Positions 45,410 to 53,517 of a stretch of 64,000 nt of DNA are shown here, piece by piece (position 1 is the stretch's first letter; each line of letters opens with the position of its first letter). This DNA is from an uncultured Eubacteriales bacterium. Lineage in GTDB: Bacteria; Bacillota; Clostridia; Oscillospirales; Acutalibacteraceae. The position numbers were made by a program, and so were the translations under genes. The notes under the pieces are model-generated. The model had not been told where the DNA came from, did not search any database, and saw nothing but the letters and a program-made list of their open reading frames with translations. The DNA lies in NCBI GenBank assembly GCA_934457415.1, contig CAKSHM010000002.1:1-64000 (forward strand), read 5' to 3'.

Positions 45410-46423
45410 ATGGCACAGTTTGAAGGTTATGAGAGACGCGAGGAAAAAATCCTCGGAGTTCTTAAAAATTACGGTATCTCTTCTATTGACGAATGCAAGG
45501 ATATCTGTTCTAAATACGGTATAGACCCTTATACCATCGTTCAGGAAACTCAGCCTATCTGCTTTGAAAACGCAAAATGGGCTTATACTGTAGGCTCGGC
45601 AATCGCTTTAAAGGAAGCTGAGCGTTCAGGCGATAAATCCGCCGCTTCAGCCGCCGCAAATATCGGCATAGGTCTTCAGTCTTTTTGTATCCCCGGCTCC
45701 GTTGCGGAAAACCGCAAGGTTGGTTTAGGTCACGGAAACCTCGGAAAAATGCTCCTTTCGGAAGAAACAGAGTGCTTCTGTTTCTTAGCGGGACATGAGT
45801 CCTTTGCCGCAGCTGAGGGCGCAATCAAAATCGCTCTTAACGCAAATAAAGTAAGAGTTAAGCCCTTAAGAGTCATTCTTAACGGTCTCGGTAAGGACGC
45901 GGCTTATATAATTTCAAGAATCAACGGATTTACCTATGTTGAAACCGAATTCGATCCTTATTCAGAAGAGGTTAAGGTAGTTTATGAAAAGGCATTCTCA
46001 AAGGGTGCAAGAGCGGCCGTCAAGTGCTACGGTGCTGACAATGTTCCCGAGGGTGTTGCAATAATGAAGCTTGAGAAGGTAGGCGTTTCCATTACCGGTA
46101 ACTCTACTAATCCGACCCGTTTCCAGCATCCTGTTGCGGGAACCTATAAAAAATGGTGCGTTGAAAACGGTGTAAATTATTTCTCTGTTGCTTCGGGCGG
46201 CGGTACGGGCCGTACGCTTCATCCGGACAACATGGCTGCCGGTCCTTCTTCTTACGGAATGACCGATACAATGGGCCGTATGCACTCGGATGCTCAGTTT
46301 GCGGGCTCTTCTTCCGTTCCTGCACATGTTGAAATGATGGGTCTTATCGGAGCAGGCAACAACCCGATGGTCGGTATGACAGTTGCTTGTGCTGTTGCGG
46401 TTCAGCAGGCGCTCAGTAAGTAA
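45410..46423 (+). CDS. GGGtGRT family protein
   Basis: 337 residues, soluble. The name-giving motif GGGTGRTLHPDNMAAGPSSYG is seen near residue 263 (in parts), followed by MGRMHSDAQFAGSSSVPAHVEMMG. The N-terminus is helical (EKILGVLKNYGISSIDECKDIC). The family is conserved in anaerobes but I know of no established function; the glycine-rich motif suggests nucleotide or cofactor binding. AAGGAGG precedes the ATG. It is strongly expressed in style: good codons and a strong terminator follow. Confidence 0.88.
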   Translation: MAQFEGYERREEKILGVLKNYGISSIDECKDICSKYGIDPYTIVQETQPICFENAKWAYTVGSAIALKEAERSGDKSAASAAANIGIGLQSFCIPGSVAENRKVGLGHGNLGKMLLSEETECFCFLAGHESFAAAEGAIKIALNANKVRVKPLRVILNGLGKDAAYIISRINGFTYVETEFDPYSEEVKVVYEKAFSKGARAAVKCYGADNVPEGVAIMKLEKVGVSITGNSTNPTRFQHPVAGTYKKWCVENGVNYFSVASGGGTGRTLHPDNMAAGPSSYGMTDTMGRMHSDAQFAGSSSVPAHVEMMGLIGAGNNPMVGMTVACAVAVQQALSK

Positions 46424-46494
46424 TTAAATTTTTAGGGTTTAAGTTAAATACCCTTGTATAGCGTCTGAAATCTCGTGTCTGGCATTTAGAACGC

Positions 46495-46546
46495 CTGCGC
46501 CCCTCGGTATTGACGGATATCAATACCGAGGGGCGCAATTATTTTA
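46495..46546. terminator. Strong bidirectional terminator
   Basis: GCGCCCCTCGGTATTG pairs with CAATACCGAGGGGCGC, a 16-bp stem with an 8-nt loop, then AATTATTTT. It ends the GGGtGRT operon and, in reverse, the yfbR gene. Confidence 0.9.
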
Positions 46547-46560
46547 TAATGAATTTCGCA

Positions 46561-47139
46561 TTATAAATTATTCTGCTCGTCAAGCGTTAATGAGTAGCTT
46601 GGGATAAATTCTTTAAGGAAAATATCCGCCGCTTCCAAATTCAGATCTCTTATTGATTTTTCGGTGGATTTTTTTGCCGATTCAAATTCTTTGTTGCCCA
46701 TGCTGAGTTCTTCGATACATTTTATCAGCGCCGAAATCTTATCCGCCGCTTTAACATAGCTTTCGGTAAGGCTGTCAGTTTTGTAAACCCTTGCATAGGA
46801 GCTTCTAAGATAATCGGGGATAAGACTTAAAAGTTTGTCTTCTGCGGTTTTTTCGACCTGCTTATAGGCGTTTTTTAAATCTTCATTATAATATTTGACC
46901 GGAGTTGGCATATCGCCTGTTAAAATTTCCGTTGTATCATGGAATAATGCGCATACGGCGATTTTGTCGGAGTCGATTTCGGCACCTAAGCGGTTATTGG
47001 CGATTTCCGCCAAGGCATGAGCTATAACCGCCGTTTCAAAGCTATGCTCGCAAAGATTTTCGCTTCTGACATTTCTCATCAGTCCCCAGCGGTTGATGTT
47101 TTTCATTCGGCTGAGCATTGCAAAAAAATGACTTTTCAA
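46561..47139 (-). CDS. HD-domain 5'-deoxynucleotidase (YfbR type)
   Basis: 192 residues. The family signature KSHFFAMLSRMKNINRWGLMRN begins at residue 2 (in parts), the HD domain has CEHSFETAVIAHAL and CALFHDTTEILTGDMPTPVKY. YfbR dephosphorylates deoxynucleoside 5'-monophosphates. TTG 47139 is chosen because AAGGAT lies nine bases upstream and the family begins exactly there; the GTG 47148 is too near that site. Confidence 0.92.
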   Translation of the reverse strand: MKSHFFAMLSRMKNINRWGLMRNVRSENLCEHSFETAVIAHALAEIANNRLGAEIDSDKIAVCALFHDTTEILTGDMPTPVKYYNEDLKNAYKQVEKTAEDKLLSLIPDYLRSSYARVYKTDSLTESYVKAADKISALIKCIEELSMGNKEFESAKKSTEKSIRDLNLEAADIFLKEFIPSYSLTLDEQNNL

Positions 47140-47217
47140 AATTATCACATCCTTATTGAATATTATAACATTTTTTGTTATAATATCAAGTAATGAAATG
47201 TTCCGGAGGAAGTACAG

Positions 47218-49932
47218 ATGACATTTTCCGCTAGAAAAGAATCGACGCTGCGACCCGTCAAAGAAAAAAAGCTTTCTGTATTTTTAACCGCGCTTATATG
47301 TGCGGCGGTTATTTTCGTACCCTTTATGATCGAGGGACACGGGTATTTTACGTTTTTCGGAGACTTTAACGTTCAGCAGATTCCGTTTTATAAGATGTGC
47401 CATGAGGCGGTAAGGACGGGCAATGTAAAATGGAGTTTTACAACCGACTTAGGCGCTAATTTTATAGGTTCATACAGCTTTTATCTTCTCGGCAGCCCGT
47501 TTTTCTGGCTGACTGTTCCTTTCCCGACGGATTTTGTGCCCTATCTTATGGGACCTCTGCTCATTTTAAAATTCGCATGCGCGGCATTTACATCGTATCT
47601 TTATATCAGAAGATTTACAAAAACCGCCGAGGCGGCTCAGATAGGCGGACTTTTATATGCTTTTTCGGGCTTTTCGGTTTATAACATTTTCTTTAATCAT
47701 TTCCATGAGCCTTTAATAATGTTTCCATTGCTGCTTCTTGCAATGGAGCTTCTTATAACGGAAAATAAGCGCGGCGTTTTTGCCCTTGCGGTTGCCGCAT
47801 GCGCTGTTGTTAATTACTTTTTCTTCTTCGGAATGGTAGTTTTTTGTGTTATATACTTCTTTGTAAGACTGTTTTCGGGTGCATTTAAGCTCAGATTCGG
47901 AAGAGTTGTCACATTGGGCTTTGAGGCGGTTTTGGGACTCGGACTTTCTGCCGCTTTAATGATTCCGTCCCTTGCGGCAATACTTGGCAACACCCGTATT
48001 TCAAGTTTTCTTACAGGCTGGTCCGCCATAACCTACGGAAAAGAGCAGATATACCTTAATGTAATCGAATGCTTTTTCTTTCCGCCCGATCTTCCTGCCC
48101 GTCCGGTATTTTTTCCGAATGCCGATGTTAAATGGTCGTCTTTGGGAGGCTGGCTGCCGGTGTTCGGCATGACAGGGGTTGCAACACTTCTTGTAAATAA
48201 AAAGAAAAACTGGATGAAGAGACTTATAACGGTATGCTTTATCTGCGCAATGTTCCCGATACTTAACAGCATGTTTTATGCTTTTAATACGGCTTATTAC
48301 GCAAGATGGTTTTATATGCCTGTTCTTATAATGTGCCTATGCACGGTATCCCTTTTTGAGGACAGGGATATAAGCTTTAAATCGGGATACATTTATTGCT
48401 CCGTTATTACACTTGCTTTTACATTGGTTATCGGATTTTTCCCGACGAAAAACAGCGACGGCACGCTTTCCTACGGGCTTTATACTCAGGACGATTCGTC
48501 GGTCTTCAAAGCAAGATTTTTTGTCACCTGTGCGATAGCGATAATAAGCCTTATTATGACCTATGCCCTGCTGAAAATCAGACAGAGCAGTCTTAAGGCG
48601 TTCTTTAAATCGGCAACCGCCTGCGTGTGCATAGTTTCGGTTCTTTATTCCATATTCTTTATTTACTGCGGAAGAACCCATTCGAATGAAATTGACAGCG
48701 TTATGATCGACCAGCTCATAGAGGGCAAGGTTACTATTCCGGACGATAAAAACACCTATAGGATAGATGTTTATGACGGTGTTGACAATACGGGAATGTA
48801 TCTCGGTTATCCGTGTATAAACGCTTTCCATTCGGTAGTTCCCGGGTCTGTAATGGATTTTTATAAGAGTATAGGCATTGAAAGAAGCGTCGGAAGCAGA
48901 CCGAATACTTCTTATGTAAGCTTAAGATCGTTTTTGTCGGTAAAGTATCTTTTAAACCGTGTAAACGGAGAGAGCTTTGTCGATGACAGCGGAAATACAA
49001 GAATGCCGGGCTTTAAATATCTCGATACCGACGGCGGCTATAATATTTATGAGAACGAAAACTATATTCCTTACGGATTTTCCTATAAATACTATATAAC
49101 CGAGGACGATTACTACGCATTAAAGGAAACCGAGCGCAGCTCTGTTCTTTTAAAAGCAATGCTTCTTAGCTCGAAGCAGATAAATGAATACGGCAGTTTT
49201 ATGAAAAATTTCAAATATGCGTCTTTAGATGATGAGGAGGAAAACACAGCCGAGCCGGAGATACTTGACGGCGCTCAGCCCGAATCGGACGAAGAAAGCA
49301 CCGTGTCTGAAAGCGGCGTCGGCGTAAAAACCGTTAAATCGGAATTTTTGACCGACCTTGAGAAATCCTGTGCGACTTTAAAGAAAACCGCAAGTACAAG
49401 CTTTATGACAGATAATGACGGATTTACCGCAACCGTTTCGAGAGACGGCGATTCGCTTGTGTTTTTCTCGGTTCCTTATGACAAAGGGTTTACCGCCACC
49501 GTAAACGGAAAAAGCGCAAAAATCGAAAAAGTCAATGTCGGCTTTATGGCGGTTAAGGTAGGAAAGGGAATAAGCGAAATAAGATTTGATTATAAAACGC
49601 CTTATTTAAGTCTCGGAATTAAGATTAGCGCCGCAAGCGCCGTAATATTCCTTGTTTATATTGTTATTGCCGTAATTTATGTTAAGCGAAACCCCGATAA
49701 TAATTTTTATCCGGAGGGCGACGAGCTTATCAGAAAATGGCACAGGGAAGACCTTTTTGAAGCGGCTGTTTCCTATAAAAATAAGATTGAAGAAGAAACT
49801 CCGGAGGAATTTGATCTGCTTGACGACATTCCCGATATCGGAAGTGTGACTGAAAATGAAAAACATTTTTATGACGGCGGGTTTTCAATAGATACCGACG
49901 CATTTAATGACGATGAGGGCGGCAAAAAATAA
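47218..49932 (+). CDS. YfhO-family membrane protein
   Basis: 904 residues. Twelve or more membrane helices in residues 20-470 with the family pattern GDFNVQQIPFYKMCHEAVR near residue 44, then a large extracytoplasmic domain (480-790), one more helix near 800-825 (IKISAASAVIFLVYIVIAVIY) and an acidic cytoplasmic tail. YfhO-type proteins resemble GT-C glycosyltransferases and help decorate lipoteichoic acid in Bacillus. GGAGG precedes the ATG. Confidence 0.9.
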   Translation: MTFSARKESTLRPVKEKKLSVFLTALICAAVIFVPFMIEGHGYFTFFGDFNVQQIPFYKMCHEAVRTGNVKWSFTTDLGANFIGSYSFYLLGSPFFWLTVPFPTDFVPYLMGPLLILKFACAAFTSYLYIRRFTKTAEAAQIGGLLYAFSGFSVYNIFFNHFHEPLIMFPLLLLAMELLITENKRGVFALAVAACAVVNYFFFFGMVVFCVIYFFVRLFSGAFKLRFGRVVTLGFEAVLGLGLSAALMIPSLAAILGNTRISSFLTGWSAITYGKEQIYLNVIECFFFPPDLPARPVFFPNADVKWSSLGGWLPVFGMTGVATLLVNKKKNWMKRLITVCFICAMFPILNSMFYAFNTAYYARWFYMPVLIMCLCTVSLFEDRDISFKSGYIYCSVITLAFTLVIGFFPTKNSDGTLSYGLYTQDDSSVFKARFFVTCAIAIISLIMTYALLKIRQSSLKAFFKSATACVCIVSVLYSIFFIYCGRTHSNEIDSVMIDQLIEGKVTIPDDKNTYRIDVYDGVDNTGMYLGYPCINAFHSVVPGSVMDFYKSIGIERSVGSRPNTSYVSLRSFLSVKYLLNRVNGESFVDDSGNTRMPGFKYLDTDGGYNIYENENYIPYGFSYKYYITEDDYYALKETERSSVLLKAMLLSSKQINEYGSFMKNFKYASLDDEEENTAEPEILDGAQPESDEESTVSESGVGVKTVKSEFLTDLEKSCATLKKTASTSFMTDNDGFTATVSRDGDSLVFFSVPYDKGFTATVNGKSAKIEKVNVGFMAVKVGKGISEIRFDYKTPYLSLGIKISAASAVIFLVYIVIAVIYVKRNPDNNFYPEGDELIRKWHREDLFEAAVSYKNKIEEETPEEFDLLDDIPDIGSVTENEKHFYDGGFSIDTDAFNDDEGGKK

Positions 49933-49959
49933 AAAAGCGGTTTAATTTTTAAATTTTTG

Positions 49960-49989
49960 TTGACACCGACTATATTTATGCGGTATAAT
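49960..49989 (+). promoter_or_regulatory. Promoter of rpmH
   Basis: TTGACA (49960-49965), 18-bp spacer, TATAAT (49984-49989), about 38 bases before the rpmH start; a strong housekeeping-type promoter. Confidence 0.85.
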
Positions 49990-50027
49990 TATAAACTGAC
50001 AGGTTGTCTGTAAAGGAGGTTTACACG

Positions 50028-50162
50028 ATGAAAAGAACATATCAGCCTAAAAAGCTTCACCGTAAAAAAGAACACGGCTTTTTAAAGAGAATGGCAACAG
50101 CTAACGGACGCAAAGTACTTGCCCGCCGCAGAGCCAAGGGCAGAAAGAAGCTCACATACTAA
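50028..50162 (+). CDS. rpmH: 50S ribosomal protein L34
   Basis: 44 residues: MKRTYQPKKLHRKKEHGF begins the product and ARRRAKGRKKLTY ends it, matching L34 along its length. AAAGGAGG precedes the ATG by nine bases. It is followed by rnpA, yidD, yidC and jag, the conserved Firmicutes order, but dnaA is not upstream as it often is. Confidence 0.97.
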   Translation: MKRTYQPKKLHRKKEHGFLKRMATANGRKVLARRRAKGRKKLTY

Positions 50163-50432
50163 AGCCACATAAATGTGGCTTTGAGCGCGTCAAAAATTGA
50201 CACGCTCTCGGACGGGAATGCCGCTCGCTCGAAAATCTATGATTTTCGGACTGCGCTCTATCCCCGCCAACACCACCCCAGTGCCCTTGAAAAACCGCTT
50301 GTTAAGCGATTTTTCGCTTACAAGATGTTTTTTCGCCGCGCATGTCAGCGAAAAAACGGATATGCGGCGAAATCGCCGCAAAAACAGGAGTTCTGGTTTA
50401 TCAATAAACTGAAGCCACATAAATGTGGCTTT
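50161..50432 (+). repeat. Duplicated terminator hairpin enclosing a 229-base insert between rpmH and rnpA
   Basis: The hairpin AAGCCACATAAATGTGGCTTT occurs at 50162-50182 and again at 50412-50432, exactly 250 bases apart in the same orientation, with similar flanks. The insert holds several GC-rich hairpins with AT loops (TCGAAAATCTATGATTTTCGG, AAGCGATTTTTCGCTT, GCGGCGAAATCGCCGC). Open frames here are shadows. It looks like an inserted or duplicated element rather than part of the operon. Confidence 0.8.
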
Positions 50433-50466
50433 TCCTTTTATTTTAAGAATAAAAGGGGTTTTAATT

Positions 50467-50811
50467 ATGCAGTATTTTGAAAAGATTAAGGATAACCGTG
50501 ATTTCAGGCGCACCTACGGGAGAGGAAAATCACGGGTTGCTCCCGAATTTGTTGTTTATGCGGCAAAAGGAAAGTCAGGGCGGGTAAGACTCGGAATAAC
50601 CGCCACAAAAAAAATCGGCTGCGCGGTAAAAAGAAACAGGGCGAAAAGAATTATAACTGCCGCATTCAGAGAATGTGCAAAGAATATGAATTCGGTAGAT
50701 GTCATAGTAGTTGCGCGCGGCAGAATTCTTAAATGTAAAAGCACAAAAATTGCAGAAATTATGAAAAAGCAGTTTTGCGAGCTCGGATTATTTTGCGATG
50801 AAAAAGAATAA
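50467..50811 (+). CDS. rnpA: Ribonuclease P protein component
   Basis: Protein subunit that helps RNase P RNA process tRNA 5' ends. 114 residues. The RNR-type signature appears as VKRNRAKRIITAAFRE near residue 58, with the conserved start IKDNRDFRRTYGRGKS. ATG 50467 follows AAAGGGG; an earlier in-frame start lies in the hairpin. It overlaps yidD by 14 bases. Confidence 0.94.
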   Translation: MQYFEKIKDNRDFRRTYGRGKSRVAPEFVVYAAKGKSGRVRLGITATKKIGCAVKRNRAKRIITAAFRECAKNMNSVDVIVVARGRILKCKSTKIAEIMKKQFCELGLFCDEKE

Positions 50812-51046
50812 AGATTTTATCGGCAGTGCTCTTATAGCACTTATAAATTTTTACAGAAAAAATATTTCTCCGAGAAAAATTCCGTGCTGCAGATTTACAC
50901 CGTCCTGTTCGGCTTATGCAATTGAGGCCGTCAGGGTACACGGCAGTTTAAAGGGTTCATGGCTTGCAATTAAAAGAATTTTAAGATGCAATCCTTTTTG
51001 CAAGGGAGGGTACGATCCGGTACCGCCCAAAAAACAAAAGCGATAA
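50798..51046 (+). CDS. yidD: Membrane protein insertion efficiency factor YidD
   Basis: 82 residues. The family core is visible: LIALINFYRKNISP, CRFTPSCSAYAIEAVRVHG and RILRCNPFCKGGYDPVP. YidD is a small membrane-associated factor that aids YidC-dependent insertion. It overlaps rnpA and precedes yidC by 47 bases. Confidence 0.95.
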   Translation: MKKNKDFIGSALIALINFYRKNISPRKIPCCRFTPSCSAYAIEAVRVHGSLKGSWLAIKRILRCNPFCKGGYDPVPPKKQKR

Positions 51047-51093
51047 ATTTTCGCAGAATTTGCGATTAAATATAACCGGAAGGGCGTTTATAA

Positions 51094-52137
51094 ATGGGAT
51101 TTATAAGCAAAATTATCAATACTCCGCTGAGCGCGGTCTTAAGATTTTTCGCTGATATTTTCGGCGGAAGCTTTGCCGCATCGGTTTTTATGTTTACATT
51201 GCTTATCAATGTTATACTTATTCCGCTTAGCATCAAAAGCCAGAAGGCATCTGTCCAGCAGCTTAGAATCAAGCCTAAAATGGACGATATAAAAAAGCGT
51301 TACGGTGATGACAGACAGAAGTTTGCCGAAGCTCAGCAGAAACTTTACAGGGAAGAAAATGTTTCAATGTCAGGCGGCTGCCTGCCTATGATAATCCGTC
51401 TTGCTTTAATGCTTTGTATTTATTATCTTATAATGTCGCCTCTTACCTATCTTGAAAAGGTTGATTCGACTAAGATTACCAATGTTACAAATGCAATTTC
51501 AACCGCGGTTACCGATTTAAGCGAGGATGATGTTGCCGATCATAAGCAATTTGTTGAGACTTGGGGCAAAAAAGGCGGATATAAGGAGCTTCCCCTTGTC
51601 CGTGTACTTGATGAGCATTATGATGAGATAAAGGAAGTTGTTCCCGAAAAGCAGTATAAAAAAATCAGCTCGGATTTGACTGATATAAAAAAAGCGCATG
51701 ACAGCTCCGATATAAGTTATATGCTCTTTAATATTGACCTTACCGAAAAGCCAAACTTTGATATCAATATTTTTGCAAAATATCAGACAATATGGCTTAT
51801 CCCGATATTAGCGTTTTTAGCACAGATGCTGACAAGCGTTATCTCCATGATAATAAATAAGAAATCAAATCCGGACGCACCGAATATGGCAGGAATGATG
51901 CTGACAATGCCTCTTATCTCTTTATTCCTCGGATTTACGTTCCCGGGCGGTGTAGGATTTTATTGGATATGCTCCTCGCTTATCGGCGGTCTTATCCAGT
52001 CGTTTGTTCAGATTTATTACGGACCTGCGAAAATGCTCGCTTCAGAGCGCCGCAAGGAATTAAGAGCAAGAGCGGATTTTGAAAAAAAGCAGTTTGAAAA
52101 ATTAAAGGAAGCTGAAAATAATTCAGTTAAGGAATAA
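51094..52137 (+). CDS. yidC: YidC/Oxa1-family membrane insertase
   Basis: 347 residues. Five membrane segments: about 24-48, 90-110, 225-245, 262-282 and 295-312, with a large insertion (115-220) between segments 2 and 3. The YidC domain has IPLSIKSQKASVQQLRIKPKMDDIKKRYG (in parts) near residue 45. No lipobox cysteine is present. It is in the usual place after yidD. Confidence 0.95.
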   Translation: MGFISKIINTPLSAVLRFFADIFGGSFAASVFMFTLLINVILIPLSIKSQKASVQQLRIKPKMDDIKKRYGDDRQKFAEAQQKLYREENVSMSGGCLPMIIRLALMLCIYYLIMSPLTYLEKVDSTKITNVTNAISTAVTDLSEDDVADHKQFVETWGKKGGYKELPLVRVLDEHYDEIKEVVPEKQYKKISSDLTDIKKAHDSSDISYMLFNIDLTEKPNFDINIFAKYQTIWLIPILAFLAQMLTSVISMIINKKSNPDAPNMAGMMLTMPLISLFLGFTFPGGVGFYWICSSLIGGLIQSFVQIYYGPAKMLASERRKELRARADFEKKQFEKLKEAENNSVKE

Positions 52138-52152
52138 AAAGGAGGAAGTTTC

Positions 52153-53085
52153 TTGATAAGAGAAGCAAAGGGCTTCGGTGAAGATATAAACGAAGCAAGG
52201 GAAAACGCGCTTAAAGAACTCGGCGCCGAAATAGAAGACGATGTTCAGTTTGAGATAATTACTACCGCAAAGAAGAAAATTCTCGGTATTTTCGGAGGCT
52301 GTAAGGCTGAGGTAAGAGCATTTATAGAAATGCCCGATGAAAAGCCCGCCAAAAAAGTCCAGAAAAAATCTGTTAAAAAATCGGAAAATAAGCCTGTAAA
52401 ACAAAAAAAACAGGAAAATATTCAAAAGCCCGCCTCTAAGAAGGAAAAGACTGACAATGAGGATCCTTTTGAAGGTGCGGTTGATGAGGCGCTTATCCCG
52501 TCTGATTCTCCCGCAGTCGGTGCGGTAAGCTATCTTAAAAAGCTTCTTTCGGGCCTCGGCTGCGAGGTTACCTCTGTTAAGGCGGCATTAAAGGATAACG
52601 CGGCTTTCATAATTGTTGACGGCGAAAATGTCGGCAATGTTATCGGCCGCCGCGGAGAAACTCTTGATGCCATTCAGTATCTTGTAAGCCTTGCCGCTGA
52701 TAACGGAGGAAAATATTATAAGGTTTCGGTAAATATAGGAGACTATCGCGAAAAGCGTGAGGAAATGCTCACAAGTCTTGCTAACCGTATCGCATCTCAG
52801 GTCCTTCGTACGGGCAGAAGCAGAAGATTAGAACCCATGAATCCTTATGAGCGCCGTATCATTCATACGGCCGTTCAGGATATTGATGGCGTTGTCTCAT
52901 CTTCGGTCGGTGAGGGACAGGCTAGAAGAGTAATCATTTATCCTGAAAACGGAGAAATGAAACCCTCTTTTGAGGACCGCGGCATAAGGCCGAGGAGACC
53001 GCGTAATGATAATACCGTTAAAGCAGACCCCAACCGTGAGCCTAAAAAGGATACCGATGTTCCGCTTTACGGAAAAATAAACTGA
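52153..53085 (+). CDS. jag: RNA-binding protein Jag/KhpB
   Basis: 310 residues: an N-terminal Jag domain (IREAKGFGEDINEARENAL..., 1-55), a basic lysine-rich linker (60-100), a KH domain with IGRRGETLDAIQYLVSLA near residue 162 and an R3H domain with LEPMNPYERRIIHTAVQD near residue 228. KhpB binds RNA with KhpA and influences cell division and translation in Gram-positives. The start is TTG with GGAGG upstream. The extra C-terminal tail is basic. Confidence 0.93.
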   Translation: MIREAKGFGEDINEARENALKELGAEIEDDVQFEIITTAKKKILGIFGGCKAEVRAFIEMPDEKPAKKVQKKSVKKSENKPVKQKKQENIQKPASKKEKTDNEDPFEGAVDEALIPSDSPAVGAVSYLKKLLSGLGCEVTSVKAALKDNAAFIIVDGENVGNVIGRRGETLDAIQYLVSLAADNGGKYYKVSVNIGDYREKREEMLTSLANRIASQVLRTGRSRRLEPMNPYERRIIHTAVQDIDGVVSSSVGEGQARRVIIYPENGEMKPSFEDRGIRPRRPRNDNTVKADPNREPKKDTDVPLYGKIN

Positions 53086-53096
53086 TTTATAATTTT

Positions 53097-53138
53097 TAAC
53101 CGGAGTTTCTGCAGGGAAATTCCGGTTAATTTTTTTAA
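53097..53138 (+). terminator. Terminator of the rpmH-jag operon
   Basis: AACCGGA pairs with TCCGGTT, closing a 15-base loop region, followed by a run of T residues, just after the jag stop. Confidence 0.75.
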
Positions 53139-53141
53139 AGT

Positions 53142-53170
53142 TTGACATTCGGGGCAGAATAAAGTATAAT
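53142..53170 (+). promoter_or_regulatory. Promoter of glmS leader
   Basis: TTGACA (53142-53147), 17-bp spacer, TATAAT (53165-53170). It lies about 67 bases before the ribozyme cleavage site. Confidence 0.85.
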
Positions 53171-53236
53171 AATAATATAATGCGGTGAATACAGACCGCG
53201 GCATGCCGGATTATTTTGCCGCGTAAAGTCGCATTA

Positions 53237-53380
53237 AGCGCCGGGACCGTATCGGCATAGCGGTTGACGAGGATGGGGAGCATCGAAATATTCGGCGGAT
53301 GTCCCACGGCAGGCATGTCGTAAACAAGCGTTTAAAACCCGAAAGCAATTTCGAAACAGAGGCGCTTTGCTATGCCATAA
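53237..53380 (+). ncRNA. glmS ribozyme/riboswitch
   Basis: The self-cleaving core is recognised by AAGCGCCGGGACCG at the cleavage site (A53237|G53238), then GGTTGACGAGGATGGGGAG, ATCGAA, ATTCGGCGGATGTCCCACGG, and AGCAATTTCGAAACAGAGGC. GGCATAGC (53258) pairs with GCTATGCC (53370). Glucosamine-6-phosphate binding triggers cleavage and decay of the glmS mRNA in Firmicutes. Confidence 0.94.
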
Positions 53381-53414
53381 TAAAAGCGTATTGTAATGCG
53401 CCTTGTAAGGTCCC

Positions 53415-53447
53415 GAAAAAAACGGTATTTTATTACCGCTTTTTTGT
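53415..53447 (+). terminator. Terminator-like hairpin between ribozyme and glmS
   Basis: GAAAAAAACGGTA and TACCGCTTTTTT form a stem over a TTTTAT loop, ending in a T run. It lies inside the glmS leader, so it may act as an attenuator, or mark the end of a short leader transcript. Confidence 0.6.
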
Positions 53448-53482
53448 GGTGCGCTTTTTGCGCGCTTCAAAAGAAAAACCGG

Positions 53483-53509
53483 CACCTTTCGGCGTATTGC
53501 GGAAAGGTG
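53483..53509 (+). promoter_or_regulatory. Hairpin covering the glmS ribosome-binding site
   Basis: CACCTTTC (53483-53490) is complementary to GAAAGGTG (53502-53509), which is the ribosome site nine bases before the glmS ATG. The 8-bp stem would hide it. Confidence 0.55.
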
Positions 53510-53517
53510 TATTTTTT

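Noticed and set aside
50175..50513. Several open frames between rpmH and rnpA on both strands
   Set aside because: They lie in the hairpin-rich insert, overlap each other, and lack ribosome sites; they are by-products of the inverted repeats.
53299..53517. N-terminal extension of glmS
   Set aside because: The frame runs through the ribozyme, and the enzyme needs cysteine as its second codon, which only ATG 53518 gives.
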